Positions 52,490 through 62,066 are shown, numbered from the stretch's first letter. The stretch: DNA of 64,000 bases from an uncultured Flavobacteriales bacterium (GCA_903860985.1 CAIOSO010000068.1:1-64000), one strand, 5' to 3'. Notes: a model not told the origin generated them from the letters alone. Program-made: numbers and translations.

Positions 52490-53890
52490 TTATTCTTTGT
52501 CTTTAATAATTTGTGCGAGCATGCTTGCTTCCGAAACAATTTTTCCGTTCACATAAGCTTTTCCACTCATCTCCACTAATCCACGTCGAATCGGTGAATT
52601 TAAAACCAATTCAAATACAACCGTGTCGCCTGGCATTACTTTTTGCTTGAATCGAACGTTGTCAATTTTCATGAAATAAGTAGAGTATAAATGAGGCTCT
52701 TCTACTTTTGTTAGGGCGAAAATACCACCAACTTGTGCCATTGCCTCAATTTGAAGCACACCCGGGAACACCGGATTACCTGGGAAATGTCCAGTAAATT
52801 GCGGCTCATTCATGGTGATGTTTTTTACACCGACAATGGAGTTTTCATTCACTTCAATGATTTTGTCCACCATTAAAAATGGGTAACGGTGTGGAAGAAT
52901 ACGCTCAATATCATTGATGTCATAGACAGATTCTTTCGATAAATCGAAGTATCTCCCCTGATTTTGTTGTTTTTTAATTTGTTCTTTTAACACTTTTGCA
53001 AAACGCACATTCCCGGAATGTCCAGGACGAGCAGCTAAAATATGTGCCTTAATTGGTTTTCCTACCAACGCTAAATCACCTACGATGTCCAAAAGTTTGT
53101 GACGCGCAGGCTCATTTTCATATTGAAGTTTCGTGCTATTTAGCACCCCGATTCCATCAATGGAAATTTGAAGTTTATCTTTCCCAAGTAATTTGGCTAG
53201 TCGGTCTAGTTCTTCTTGTTCAACATCTGGACGATCAACCAAAACGATGGCATTATCTAAATCACCACCTTTTATTAAGTTGTTGCTTGCAAGGTATTCC
53301 AGTTCTTTTAAGAAAACAAAGGTTCTACATTTTGCGATTTCAGTCTTGAAATCCGAGATTTTATACATGCTAGCATGCTGAGTACCTAACACAGGGGAAT
53401 TGTAGTCGACCATAACGGTTATGCGGTAATTGGTGTCCGGCACCGCGAGAAATTCAATTCCTTTTTCTAAGTCCTCCCAAGGAATATTCTCGTTCAACTC
53501 AAAATATTCTCGTTCAGCTGCTTGATCTTCAAATCCAACACGTTCAATTTCCTTCACAAAAAGGAGGGCGCTTCCATCCATGATCGGAATTTCAGGACCA
53601 TTAATCTTAATCAGTGCATTGTCTACTTGACACGCGTATAATGCGGCAAGGACATGCTCGGTTGTATATACCCGCGCGCCATTTTGTTCAAGAGTCGTTC
53701 CACGATCTGTCGCAACGACGTAATCCACATCCGCTTTGATGACCGGTTGATTTTCTAAATCAACGCGTTGAAATTTGTATCCATGATTATCTGTAGCAGG
53801 ACATATTTCCATAGTTACAGCTTCTCCCGTATGAAGTCCAACTCCATTAAAAACAATGGATTCTTTTAGCGTACGTTGTTTTTCAATCAT
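52490..53890 (-). CDS. lpxC-fabZ: Fused LpxC deacetylase / FabZ dehydratase
   Basis: A 466-residue fusion found throughout Bacteroidota. The LpxC half (about 1-310) is the zinc deacetylase committing to lipid A: GVGLHTGE near the start, zinc ligand H79 in TEHVLAALYA and the HKLLDIVGDLAL motif. The FabZ half (about 315-460) dehydrates 3-hydroxyacyl-ACP: ILPHRYPFLMVDKI and the catalytic FTGHFPGNPVFPG. Joining them balances lipid A and fatty-acid flow for the same acyl-ACP. It overlaps lpxD by eight bases. Confidence 0.96.
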   Translation of the reverse strand: MIEKQRTLKESIVFNGVGLHTGEAVTMEICPATDNHGYKFQRVDLENQPVIKADVDYVVATDRGTTLEQNGARVYTTEHVLAALYACQVDNALIKINGPEIPIMDGSALLFVKEIERVGFEDQAAEREYFELNENIPWEDLEKGIEFLAVPDTNYRITVMVDYNSPVLGTQHASMYKISDFKTEIAKCRTFVFLKELEYLASNNLIKGGDLDNAIVLVDRPDVEQEELDRLAKLLGKDKLQISIDGIGVLNSTKLQYENEPARHKLLDIVGDLALVGKPIKAHILAARPGHSGNVRFAKVLKEQIKKQQNQGRYFDLSKESVYDINDIERILPHRYPFLMVDKIIEVNENSIVGVKNITMNEPQFTGHFPGNPVFPGVLQIEAMAQVGGIFALTKVEEPHLYSTYFMKIDNVRFKQKVMPGDTVVFELVLNSPIRRGLVEMSGKAYVNGKIVSEASMLAQIIKDKE

Positions 53891-54935
53891 GTGTATTGTT
53901 TTTTGAGAGTTCTTTTAATTGTCTTTCAAACTCATAGATTTTCGTTAGGATAAACGGCAATTTCCGGAATCCCATAAAGGAGCGTTTGAAATCATTGTGA
54001 TGAATAGCGGGTGAACCCATGAGGGTATCTGCTTTTTTGACAGTTGCTGAAATCCCTGACTGTGCAACGATTTTCGTTCCATCGGCGATATGTAGGTGTC
54101 CAGCAATCCCTGTTTGACCACCAATCATCACATACTTTCCAATTTTTGCTGACCCAGCAATTCCTACTTGAGCTGCCATAGCCGTATGTTCATCGACATC
54201 CACGTTGTGAGCAATTTGACAAAGGTTATCAATTTTCACTCCTTTGCGAATGTAAGTTGACCCCATGGTGGCACGGTCAATCGTACTGTTCGCTCCAATT
54301 TCCACATCATCCTCTATCACCACATTGCCAATTTGAGGGATCTTTTGATATACTCGGTTCTCATCGGGTGCAAAACCGAATCCATCTGAACCTATTACAG
54401 CGCCAGAGTGGATAATCACCTTGCTGCCAACCTGGCAATCAGCATATATACTGACATTCGAATAAATGATGGTATTATCTCCAATTTGAACATTGTCGCC
54501 TAAAACAACATGTGGATATATTTGTACATTATTTCCCAATCGAACATTTTTTCCAATATAGGCAAAAGCTCCGATATATGGATCGCTGCCAATGGTCGCT
54601 GTTTCATGAATGAAACTGGGTTGTTCAATCGTTGGTTCTTTTTGGTTCATGCTGTTATATAATTCCAGCAATTTAGCAAAGCAAGCGTAGGCATCTTCCA
54701 CTCGGATGAGTGTCAATGAGGAAGGAAGGCTTTTCGCAGCTTGAAACGTTTGATTGACAATGCAAATACTCGAGCCTGTCGTGTAAATGTATTCTTCGTA
54801 TTTAGGATTGGAAAGAAAACTCAATGTCCCATTGGAACCTTCTTCAATTTTCGCTAGTGCATTGACACTAGCTGATGGATTTCCATCAACTACTCCTTGT
54901 AAAAGGCCTGCGATTTGTTCGGCTGTAAATTCCAT
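53883..54935 (-). CDS. lpxD: UDP-3-O-acylglucosamine N-acyltransferase
   Basis: A 350-residue enzyme that adds the second acyl chain to the lipid A precursor. A uridine-binding N-terminal domain (about 1-100) precedes a left-handed beta helix, with the catalytic histidine in QIAHNVDVDEHTAMA, and a C-terminal helix ends at the stop (FILTKIYEFERQLKELS). It is the first gene of the run lpxD, lpxC-fabZ, lpxA, rlmD, cinA, all adjacent or overlapping. Confidence 0.95.
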   Translation of the reverse strand: MEFTAEQIAGLLQGVVDGNPSASVNALAKIEEGSNGTLSFLSNPKYEEYIYTTGSSICIVNQTFQAAKSLPSSLTLIRVEDAYACFAKLLELYNSMNQKEPTIEQPSFIHETATIGSDPYIGAFAYIGKNVRLGNNVQIYPHVVLGDNVQIGDNTIIYSNVSIYADCQVGSKVIIHSGAVIGSDGFGFAPDENRVYQKIPQIGNVVIEDDVEIGANSTIDRATMGSTYIRKGVKIDNLCQIAHNVDVDEHTAMAAQVGIAGSAKIGKYVMIGGQTGIAGHLHIADGTKIVAQSGISATVKKADTLMGSPAIHHNDFKRSFMGFRKLPFILTKIYEFERQLKELSKNNTHD

Positions 54936-54939
54936 TAAT

Positions 54940-54947
54940 CAAAGTTA
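54940..54947 (-). promoter_or_regulatory. -7 box abutting the lpxD start
   Basis: TAACTTTG on the minus strand ends four bases before the lpxD ATG at 54935. It should drive the five-gene lipid A operon. Confidence 0.5.
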
Positions 54948-55012
54948 CTAAAAGGTAGAACGGCGAAACGATGATAAAAGTCAATTTATTAACAATGAAA
55001 AGTCCAATTTTG

Positions 55013-55723
55013 TTAGAAATCCAAAGGAGAAGTACTCAAATCATAGACTTTTATTTTGTCCTTGAACCAAATGCATTTCACGTAAACCACTTCTGTTGCA
55101 GATTTTGATGTTTTAAACTGCAGGCATTGAATCGGTTTCGGGTGCTGTAAAAGGAATGATTCGCCAAAGTTGAATTGTGCATTTTTTCTCAATATGCTAT
55201 TTAATTGCTTATCGTTTTTAATCCCTATAGACTTCATTTTTTCTATGAGCGCACTAGAGGAATCCATGTAAAATAAAAACTCATTTTTTGGAAAAAACAG
55301 GATTTTACCAGGTAGTTCTGCTTTTGAATGAGAGGGTGAGATATTCACTGCTTTTTTACGCGAAAAAATGATTTCGGTCATGAAGCTTTCGTCTCCCATG
55401 GTCATGAAGCAATGTTCTTTTTTTCCTTTTGATGTTTCGTAATCAATTCGGTAGACTTTGTCCAAACCTTGTTTTTTACTTTTTCCGAAATCAACAGATC
55501 CCTCTTGAATGGTATTCAAAAAACGATCTTCTGTAAACCCTTGTTCCTTTAGTTCAGATAGGGCAGCTTGATTGACAACAATCAATCGATTGAATAAATT
55601 GTCCTTCACTCGATTGGAAGGAAACCAACTGCATCCTTTGTTATCGAATAGTGCCATTACCATAATGGTTCCGATACCAAAGCCTAATCCGTAATATTTT
55701 AATCTTCTAAAAAAATCTTTCAT
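55013..55723 (-). CDS. DUF4258-like membrane-anchored protein with internal repeat
   Basis: A 236-residue protein of unknown function. Residues 10-27 (YYGLGFGIGTIMVMALF) form one membrane helix, followed by a Cys-containing NKGCSWFPSNRVKDN segment that resembles flavobacterial DUF4258-family proteins I recall. Two similar units of about 75 residues follow: AALSELKEQGFTEDRFLNTI with VDFGKSKKQ, and SALIEKMKSIGIKNDKQLNSI with FNFGESFLL. The repeats suggest an internal duplication. It starts eight bases after the trxA terminator. Confidence 0.68.
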   Translation of the reverse strand: MKDFFRRLKYYGLGFGIGTIMVMALFDNKGCSWFPSNRVKDNLFNRLIVVNQAALSELKEQGFTEDRFLNTIQEGSVDFGKSKKQGLDKVYRIDYETSKGKKEHCFMTMGDESFMTEIIFSRKKAVNISPSHSKAELPGKILFFPKNEFLFYMDSSSALIEKMKSIGIKNDKQLNSILRKNAQFNFGESFLLQHPKPIQCLQFKTSKSATEVVYVKCIWFKDKIKVYDLSTSPLDF

Positions 55724-55730
55724 GGCATAA

Positions 55731-55752
55731 AAAAAGGGAGCGAGCTCCCTTT
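55731..55752 (-). terminator. Intrinsic terminator after trxA
   Basis: The inverted repeat AAAGGGAGC/GCTCCCTTT with a two-base centre is followed on the minus strand by a T run. It separates trxA from the gene at 55013-55723. Confidence 0.82.
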
Positions 55753-55756
55753 GAAA

Positions 55757-56074
55757 TTACATTAATGAATTCAGTTTCTCTTCAAGAACTGATTTTGGCA
55801 CTGCGCCGACAGATTTGTCAACTACTTCGCCATTTTTAATGAACAATACGGTTGGAATGCTTCGAACTCCAAATTGAGCAGAAACACCTGAATTTAAATC
55901 CACGTTTACTTTTCCAATAAGCGCTTTTCCTTCGTATTCATTTGCCATTTCTTCGATAACTGGACCAATCATGCGGCAAGGGCCACACCATTCAGCCCAA
56001 AAATCAACAACAACTGGTTTATCTGACTTCATGACTAATTCGTCAAAGTTCGCATCTGTGATTTCTAATGCCAT
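55757..56074 (-). CDS. trxA: Thioredoxin
   Basis: A 105-residue cytoplasmic thioredoxin with the redox site WCGPC (C30, C33), the buried Asp in VVDFWAEW, the cis-proline in RSIPTVLFI and the glycine ending the last strand. It keeps protein thiols reduced and serves ribonucleotide reductase. It has its own terminator downstream, and 104 bases separate it from the uvrA stop. No perfect -7 box was seen upstream (TAATTTTA is close). Confidence 0.96.
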   Translation of the reverse strand: MALEITDANFDELVMKSDKPVVVDFWAEWCGPCRMIGPVIEEMANEYEGKALIGKVNVDLNSGVSAQFGVRSIPTVLFIKNGEVVDKSVGAVPKSVLEEKLNSLM

Positions 56075-56178
56075 TTTATTTTGTTTTAAGTATTAAATTC
56101 TCTTTTCGGGCGTAAAATTAAGTCAATTTCTTTAATCAAAGGTTACGGAAATCGCATTTATACATCAAAATCGCTGAT

Positions 56179-59001
56179 TTAAGTCAATTCGAGTGCTAAA
56201 TACTTAGCGGTATGCGATTTTCCTTGGGCTTTTTTTATCATTTGTTCAGGTGTACCTGTAAACAATATTTCTCCGCCTCTGAATCCGCCTTCTGGACCTA
56301 AATCGATGATGTGATCAGCAATTTTGATGATGTCCATGTTGTGTTCGATGACTAACACAGTATTTCCTTCCTCCACTAATCGCTGCAGGACATCTAGCAA
56401 CATGCGAATGTCCTCAAAATGTAATCCAGTGGAGGGCTCATCTAATATATAAATGGTTTTACCCGTTGCTTTTTTCGCGAGTTCGGTTGCTAATTTTACA
56501 CGTTGTGCTTCTCCGCCAGACAAGGTGGTAGATGACTGTCCGAGCTTAATGTATCCTAGTCCAACGAGTTGCAAGGTGTGCAATATGCGGTAGATTTTCG
56601 GGTGGTTTTCAAAGAAGGGTACAGCTTCTTCGATGGTCATGTTCAAGACATCGGATATGCTTTTCCCTTTGTACCTAACTTCCAATGTTTCTGGATTGTA
56701 GCGTTTGCCGTTGCAGGTTTCACATTCGACATAGACATCTGGTAAGAAGTTCATTTCGATTAACTTTAATCCACCTCCATTGCAGGTCTCACATTTCCCC
56801 CCTGCCACGTTAAATGAAAATCTACCGGCCTTGTATCCCCGAATCTGCGATTCTGGTAAGGCGGCGAAAAGACTGCGGATTTCATCAAAGACTTTTGTAT
56901 ACGTGACTGGATTTGAACGTGGAGTTCTTCCAATCGGACTCTGATCGATTTCAATGACTTTGTCCAAATGTTCTAGCCCATCAATGGACTTATAGCTCAA
57001 TGGTTTGCGAATGTCTTGATGGAAATGATTCATCAAAAGCGGATAAAGCGTCTGATTGATTAATGACGATTTTCCACTTCCTGAAACTCCTGTGACACAC
57101 GTAAATGTTCCGAGTGGAATAGAGAAATTCACATTTTTTAGGTTGTGTCCGTTCGCTCCTTTTAGTGTGAGCTGCTGTCCATTTCCTTTGCGACGATTTT
57201 TTGGTACTTCAATTTTTCGTGATCCATTTAAGTACTGTGCCGTTAACGAATTGCTTGTCAGAACAGAATTTAAATCTCCCGCGCTGACAATATTCCCGCC
57301 GAAAGAACCCGCTCCAGGACCAATGTCTACAATGAAATCTGCCGCTTCAATCATTTCTTTGTCGTGCTCCACCACTAACACCGAATTTCCGACATCGCGC
57401 AAGCGTTGCAAAGATTGGATCAATTTGGAGTTATCTCGTTGATGAAGTCCAATCGATGGTTCATCCAAAACATATAGGACATTGATTAACTCGGTTCCAA
57501 TTTGAGTCGCTAATCGAATACGTTGAGCTTCTCCTCCTGATAAACTTTTTGAACTTCTATGCAAAGTCAAATAATCTAAACCAACTTCTAATATAAAGCG
57601 AATGCGCGTGCGAATTTCCTTGAGGATTTCAGCGCCAATTTGTTTTTGATCTGCGCTTAAGTGCTGCTCAATATCTTGTGCCCATTGGTTTAATTGTTCA
57701 AAATCCATGAAAGCGATGTCCCCAATGGTTTGATCATTCAATTTAAACTGCAAGGCTTCTTGACGAATTCGGGCGCCATGACATTCGGCACACACTTTTT
57801 TATTCATGAATCCTTGTGCCCAACGTTGAATGCTTGCGGTACTGTCTTCGGAATGTCTGGTCATGAAATTCGCAATTCCTTCGAATCGATCTTCGTTGGA
57901 TCTAGTATTCATTTCCATGTCCTCATTTCCATAAAGAAATAACTGAATGAGTTCTTCATCTAAATCAGAAATCGGGGTGTTGATGGAATAGCCTTGCTTG
58001 ATGAGAATAGCTTCCATTTTCTCAAAGATCCACACACGTTTGTATTCTCCCAATGGAGCAAACCCACCTTTGCGAATGGATAAACTTGGATTTGGAATGA
58101 TTTTTTCAATGTCGATTTCACTCACTTCTCCAAGTCCTTTGCAACTCGGACAAGCGCCATATGGGGAGTTGAAGGAAAAGAGACTAGGTTCAGGTTCCGG
58201 ATAGCTAATGCCACTTGTTGGACACATCAAAGAACGACTGTAATGTTTGATTTTTTCTGATTCAAGGTCCATGACCATCATGGCGGATTCACCCATTTTC
58301 ATCGCGACTAAGACAGAGTCATAAATGCGTTTATCATCGACTTGTCCGATGAGCATGCGGTCAACGACCACCTCAATATCATGAATTTTATAACGGTCCA
58401 ATTTCATTCCCTTCACGATGTCCTTGATTTCTCCATCCACACGCACCTTGGTATATCCATTTCGAAGAATTTGCTCGAAAAGTTCTCGATAGTGTCCTTT
58501 TCTCCCTTTGATTTTGGGAGCTAAAAAGGCCACCTTTCTCCCCTTAAAATCTTGGGAAAGGCGCTCACAGATGGCTTCGTCGGAATATTTCACCATCGGT
58601 TCATTCGTCACATACGAATAAGCAATTCCAATTCGGGCAAATAGAAGCCGGAAGAAATCGTAGAGTTCAGTAATGGTGCCAACGGTTGATCTCGGTGAAC
58701 GAGAAACCGTCTTTTGTTCAATGGAAATAACTGGACTCAGTCCATCTATTTTATCGACATCCGGACGTTCAAGTCCGCCAATGAACTGTTTTACATAACT
58801 TGAAAATGTATCGATGTAACGACGTTGTCCTTCAGCAAATATCGTATCAAAAGCCAAGCTCGACTTTCCGCTCCCGCTTAGTCCTGTAAAAACGATGAGT
58901 TTGTTTCTTGGGATTTGAAGATTAATGTCCTTCAAATTGTGTTCGCGAGCGCCATAAATATCGATGGTTTCCTGCGAACCTTGGTTGGAGCTTTTGGACA
59001 T
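56179..59001 (-). CDS. uvrA: Excinuclease ABC subunit A
   Basis: A 940-residue DNA-damage sensor of nucleotide-excision repair, made of two ABC ATPase modules. The first Walker A is GLSGSGKS (40-47) and the second is GVSGSGKS near 640. Both halves carry a zinc module, with CPSCKGLGEV in the first and CETCNGGG/CETCNGKRY in the second. ABC signatures are SLSGGEAQRIRLA and TLSGGEAQRVKLA. Length is normal. It begins five bases after the rfbC stop, so both are probably on one transcript. Confidence 0.97.
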   Translation of the reverse strand: MSKSSNQGSQETIDIYGAREHNLKDINLQIPRNKLIVFTGLSGSGKSSLAFDTIFAEGQRRYIDTFSSYVKQFIGGLERPDVDKIDGLSPVISIEQKTVSRSPRSTVGTITELYDFFRLLFARIGIAYSYVTNEPMVKYSDEAICERLSQDFKGRKVAFLAPKIKGRKGHYRELFEQILRNGYTKVRVDGEIKDIVKGMKLDRYKIHDIEVVVDRMLIGQVDDKRIYDSVLVAMKMGESAMMVMDLESEKIKHYSRSLMCPTSGISYPEPEPSLFSFNSPYGACPSCKGLGEVSEIDIEKIIPNPSLSIRKGGFAPLGEYKRVWIFEKMEAILIKQGYSINTPISDLDEELIQLFLYGNEDMEMNTRSNEDRFEGIANFMTRHSEDSTASIQRWAQGFMNKKVCAECHGARIRQEALQFKLNDQTIGDIAFMDFEQLNQWAQDIEQHLSADQKQIGAEILKEIRTRIRFILEVGLDYLTLHRSSKSLSGGEAQRIRLATQIGTELINVLYVLDEPSIGLHQRDNSKLIQSLQRLRDVGNSVLVVEHDKEMIEAADFIVDIGPGAGSFGGNIVSAGDLNSVLTSNSLTAQYLNGSRKIEVPKNRRKGNGQQLTLKGANGHNLKNVNFSIPLGTFTCVTGVSGSGKSSLINQTLYPLLMNHFHQDIRKPLSYKSIDGLEHLDKVIEIDQSPIGRTPRSNPVTYTKVFDEIRSLFAALPESQIRGYKAGRFSFNVAGGKCETCNGGGLKLIEMNFLPDVYVECETCNGKRYNPETLEVRYKGKSISDVLNMTIEEAVPFFENHPKIYRILHTLQLVGLGYIKLGQSSTTLSGGEAQRVKLATELAKKATGKTIYILDEPSTGLHFEDIRMLLDVLQRLVEEGNTVLVIEHNMDIIKIADHIIDLGPEGGFRGGEILFTGTPEQMIKKAQGKSHTAKYLALELT

Positions 59002-59006
59002 GGGGT

Positions 59007-59549
59007 TTAGAATGGACTGATAAAATCTTTAAACAAGGTTCCTTCTTGGTCTTTCGGTGAAATAAGCGGTTGATCGATTTCCCAATCAATTCCTAAGTCA
59101 AGATCGTTCCATAAAACACATCCTTCATGTTCTTTGCTGTAGATATTGGTGCACTTGTAGGAAAAAATGGTATCGTCCTCTAAGCTGACAAATCCATGAG
59201 CAAATCCAGGTGGAATCCATAGTTGATTGCGGTCAGTTGAATTCAGGATAACTTTGAAGTGTTTTCCATAGCTTGGAGCGTTCTTTCTGATATCCACTGC
59301 AACATCCAACACACTACCTGTAATTACCTGAACCAGTTTTCCTTGATCGAACGGAGGGGCTTGAAAATGCAAGCCACGGAGCACTCCTTTTTTTGATTTC
59401 GAAAGGTTGTCTTGAACGAAGTCTAAGTTAGGAATAATGGAAGCGTATTTAGCTTGATTAAAGGATTCAAGAAAAAAGCCTCGGTCATCACCAAATACAG
59501 CGGGATAAATGGAAATGAGTCCTTCTGGAAATTCGTGTATTGTTTTCAC
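59007..59549 (-). CDS. rfbC: dTDP-4-dehydrorhamnose 3,5-epimerase
   Basis: A 180-residue cupin enzyme of dTDP-L-rhamnose synthesis, which feeds surface polysaccharides. The catalytic base is H61 in LRGLHFQAPP, and the tyrosine acid lies in FSYKCTNIY; WIPPGFAHGFVSL is the family hallmark. The other rml genes (rfbA, rfbB, rfbD) are not in the window. It is divergent from dacB, and the two share a 106-base region. Confidence 0.95.
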   Translation of the reverse strand: MKTIHEFPEGLISIYPAVFGDDRGFFLESFNQAKYASIIPNLDFVQDNLSKSKKGVLRGLHFQAPPFDQGKLVQVITGSVLDVAVDIRKNAPSYGKHFKVILNSTDRNQLWIPPGFAHGFVSLEDDTIFSYKCTNIYSKEHEGCVLWNDLDLGIDWEIDQPLISPKDQEGTLFKDFISPF

Positions 59550-59615
59550 TTTTTATTCGTTTTTATTGAATACCCGCAATATTACAAGTTTTTCACGATA
59601 TCCATGTAATGGCAA

Positions 59616-59623
59616 TATTTTTG
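59616..59623 (+). promoter_or_regulatory. -7 box upstream of dacB
   Basis: TATTTTTG fits TAnnTTTG and ends 32 bases before the ATG at 59656. TTTC at 59591-59594 lies 21 bases upstream, a weak -33 candidate. Confidence 0.4.
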
Positions 59624-59655
59624 CATCTTTGTTTTCTTAACTTTTTAACATCTTT

Positions 59656-61101
59656 ATGCGCTTTTTGTTCTGCTTGTTTCTAGTACAAATTTCTTGGTCT
59701 CAATTGTCCGTTCAACAAAGTGTGAATGCGTTTGTGCAAGATGGAGTGAACACGCATGCAAAAATGTCTTTCGAAGCAATTGATTTGGAAAGCGGAGAAG
59801 TGATTGCTGCTTATCATAAAAATGAGGCCATCCCTGGAGCTTCGACAACTAAATTATTCTCCACAGCGTCGGCATTAGAATTGTTGGGAGAAAACTACCG
59901 GATGAAAACCACTATTTATTGCGATGGATTCATTGATAAAGACAGTGTCCTGCATGGAAATATTTGGATTCGTGGTGGAGGAGATGTAAGTCTTGGCAGT
60001 AAGTTTTTTTCGTTTGAAAACCAAGAATTACAGTTCTTAGTTGCCTGGACGGATTCATTAAAGTCAAAAGGAATAAAGTTTATCGAAGGAGCGGTAATTG
60101 CAGATGCGTCTGATTTTGGATACGAGGGAACACCAGAAACGTGGCATTTTGGGGATGTAGGGAATTACTATGGAGCATTTGCCGGTGGAATTAATTTTTA
60201 CGACAATACCGTAAAATTGAAATTTAATACGGGAAATAGTGGGACGAAGGCTCAGTTTATCGGGATGTTTCCTGAAGTACCTGGATTTCATTTGGACAAT
60301 CAGGTGCTCGCAGCAAATGTGAGCAGCGATGAAACAATTGTTTATGGTGATGCATTTGAATTGAATCGAAGCATCAAAGGAACCTTGCCGAGTCATGCAA
60401 CTAATTTCATTGTCAAAGGAAGCATGCCAGATCCTGAAAATCAATTGGCCATTGAATGGGTGAAAGTGCTATTGCTTCAGGGCATTCAAGTGGAAGATGG
60501 TGCGAAAGGTTATCGTTTACATCAGAAAGAATTGCATGCTAATTTGTATGATAACAAGACTATACTTTTCCAAGTTGAAGGAGAAACCGTTAAAGATATT
60601 GCGAACTGGACGAATTTAAAAAGTGTGAATTTATTTGCTGATGGACTTGTTAATGCGCTTGCCTACCAGGAAACAGGAAAGGGTAATTTATCAGCTGGTT
60701 TACGAATCATTCACACGTTTTGGAAGGATAAAATTAACCTTGATGGATTTCTTATTCACGATGGATGTGGTTTGTCGCGTTCAAATTTGATTTCCGCTGA
60801 TCATTTTTGTGCATTATTGCGATATATGTCCAGCTCCCAACATTTTGAAACGTTCAAAGCAACCTTGCCAATTGCAGGAAAAACGGGTACCGCTAAATCC
60901 TTGTGCAAAGGTGAAGTGGGGGAAGGAAGAGTTTTTGCAAAAAGTGGATCGATGCAAGGTGTTAAATCTTATGCTGGATACATTGATTCAAGTTCGGGAA
61001 AGAAAATAGCTTTTGCCATAATCGTGAACGATTTTTCGTGTTCGGGAAATCAATTAACGGTTCGAATGGAAAAGATTTTTAATGCGTTGGCGCAGTATTA
61101 G
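59656..61101 (+). CDS. dacB: D-alanyl-D-alanine carboxypeptidase/endopeptidase (PBP4 type)
   Basis: A 481-residue penicillin-binding protein of peptidase family S13, which trims or cuts peptidoglycan cross-links in the periplasm. It has a signal peptide (about 1-16) and the three active-site motifs: SxxK as S63-T-T-K66, the S-x-N region in GCGLSRSNLIS, and KTG in AGKTGTAKSLC. The long domain between motifs one and two is typical for PBP4. Its last four bases overlap convergent ddl, another cell-wall gene. Confidence 0.94.
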   Translation: MRFLFCLFLVQISWSQLSVQQSVNAFVQDGVNTHAKMSFEAIDLESGEVIAAYHKNEAIPGASTTKLFSTASALELLGENYRMKTTIYCDGFIDKDSVLHGNIWIRGGGDVSLGSKFFSFENQELQFLVAWTDSLKSKGIKFIEGAVIADASDFGYEGTPETWHFGDVGNYYGAFAGGINFYDNTVKLKFNTGNSGTKAQFIGMFPEVPGFHLDNQVLAANVSSDETIVYGDAFELNRSIKGTLPSHATNFIVKGSMPDPENQLAIEWVKVLLLQGIQVEDGAKGYRLHQKELHANLYDNKTILFQVEGETVKDIANWTNLKSVNLFADGLVNALAYQETGKGNLSAGLRIIHTFWKDKINLDGFLIHDGCGLSRSNLISADHFCALLRYMSSSQHFETFKATLPIAGKTGTAKSLCKGEVGEGRVFAKSGSMQGVKSYAGYIDSSSGKKIAFAIIVNDFSCSGNQLTVRMEKIFNALAQY

Positions 61102-62066
61102 TCTTTCAGTTCAAATTCAACAATCGACTCCCAAAAGGATGCTAAGCTGATTCCTTCGCACGCAAGCATTTGCGGAACAATACTAGCAGATGAGAAACCA
61201 GGTGTCGTATTCACTTCAATCACAAAAGGTTCATCACCTACAATCATAAAGTCAATACGTGAAATCGAACGCAATTGAAGTAATTGATAGATTTTTTTTG
61301 CGCGATCTTGCACTTTTTTCACAAGTTCTTCCGAAATGCGAGCGGGAGTAATTTCTTGAGATTTCCCATTGTATTTTGCGTCGTAGTCGAAAAACTCATT
61401 TTCAGATGCGATTTCTGTTAATGGCAATGCATGTATTCCATCATTCGTTTGATACACCCCACAGGTGACTTCTGTTCCGTCCAAAAATGACTCCAACACA
61501 ACTGTTTTTCCTTCTTGAAATGCGCTCATTAACGCAGGTACTAATTCGGAAGCATCTTTGACCTTGGAAATTCCATAGCTTGAACCAGAATCAGATGGTT
61601 TAACAAATAGGGGTAGTCCTAATGAATCGACGATTTCTTCATGCGACTTTTCCTTGATGTCGGTTAAAAAAATGGATTTGGCTACTGGAATTTCGAATGC
61701 GCGCAAGAATTGATTGCAATACCATTTGTCAAAGGACAAAGAAGAGGCGAGGGGTCCGGAGTTGATATACGGAATGTTATGTAAATCCAAAAATGCTTGA
61801 ATCTTTCCGTTTTCTCCTGGATTTCCGTGAATATAAACAAGTCCAGCATCGATTTGGTGCGACTTTCCGCCATGAATAAATCCGCAAGTGGATAAATCGA
61901 AAGGAATTTTTTCACCTTGAAATTCGACCAGCCATTGATTCGTGGAAACGATGATTTTTACGACTTCAAAATTTTTAGGGAAGTTTGCTTCGATGGTCCT
62001 AGCGCTCAGCATGGAAATTGCATATTCCGAAGAAAATCCACCACAAAATAAGCCGATTCGTTTCAT
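61098..62066 (-). CDS. ddl: D-alanine--D-alanine ligase
   Basis: A 322-residue ATP-grasp ligase that makes D-Ala-D-Ala for peptidoglycan. It opens KRIGLFCGGFSSEYAISMLS, then has YIHGNPGENGKIQAFLD, LPLFVKPSDSGSSYGISKV, and the metal-binding RIDFMIVGDEPFVIEVNTTPGF. A tyrosine/phenylalanine choice that sets vancomycin sensitivity cannot be judged reliably here. A TACCTTCG box at 62084-62091, one mismatch from the -7 consensus, lies 17 bases before the ATG. It converges on dacB. Confidence 0.95.
   Translation of the reverse strand: MKRIGLFCGGFSSEYAISMLSARTIEANFPKNFEVVKIIVSTNQWLVEFQGEKIPFDLSTCGFIHGGKSHQIDAGLVYIHGNPGENGKIQAFLDLHNIPYINSGPLASSLSFDKWYCNQFLRAFEIPVAKSIFLTDIKEKSHEEIVDSLGLPLFVKPSDSGSSYGISKVKDASELVPALMSAFQEGKTVVLESFLDGTEVTCGVYQTNDGIHALPLTEIASENEFFDYDAKYNGKSQEITPARISEELVKKVQDRAKKIYQLLQLRSISRIDFMIVGDEPFVIEVNTTPGFSSASIVPQMLACEGISLASFWESIVEFELKD

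Noticed and set aside
55731-55752. Inverted repeat as an operator for the DUF4258-like gene
   Set aside because: The GC-rich stem followed by a T run on the minus strand fits an intrinsic terminator of trxA better than a protein-binding site.
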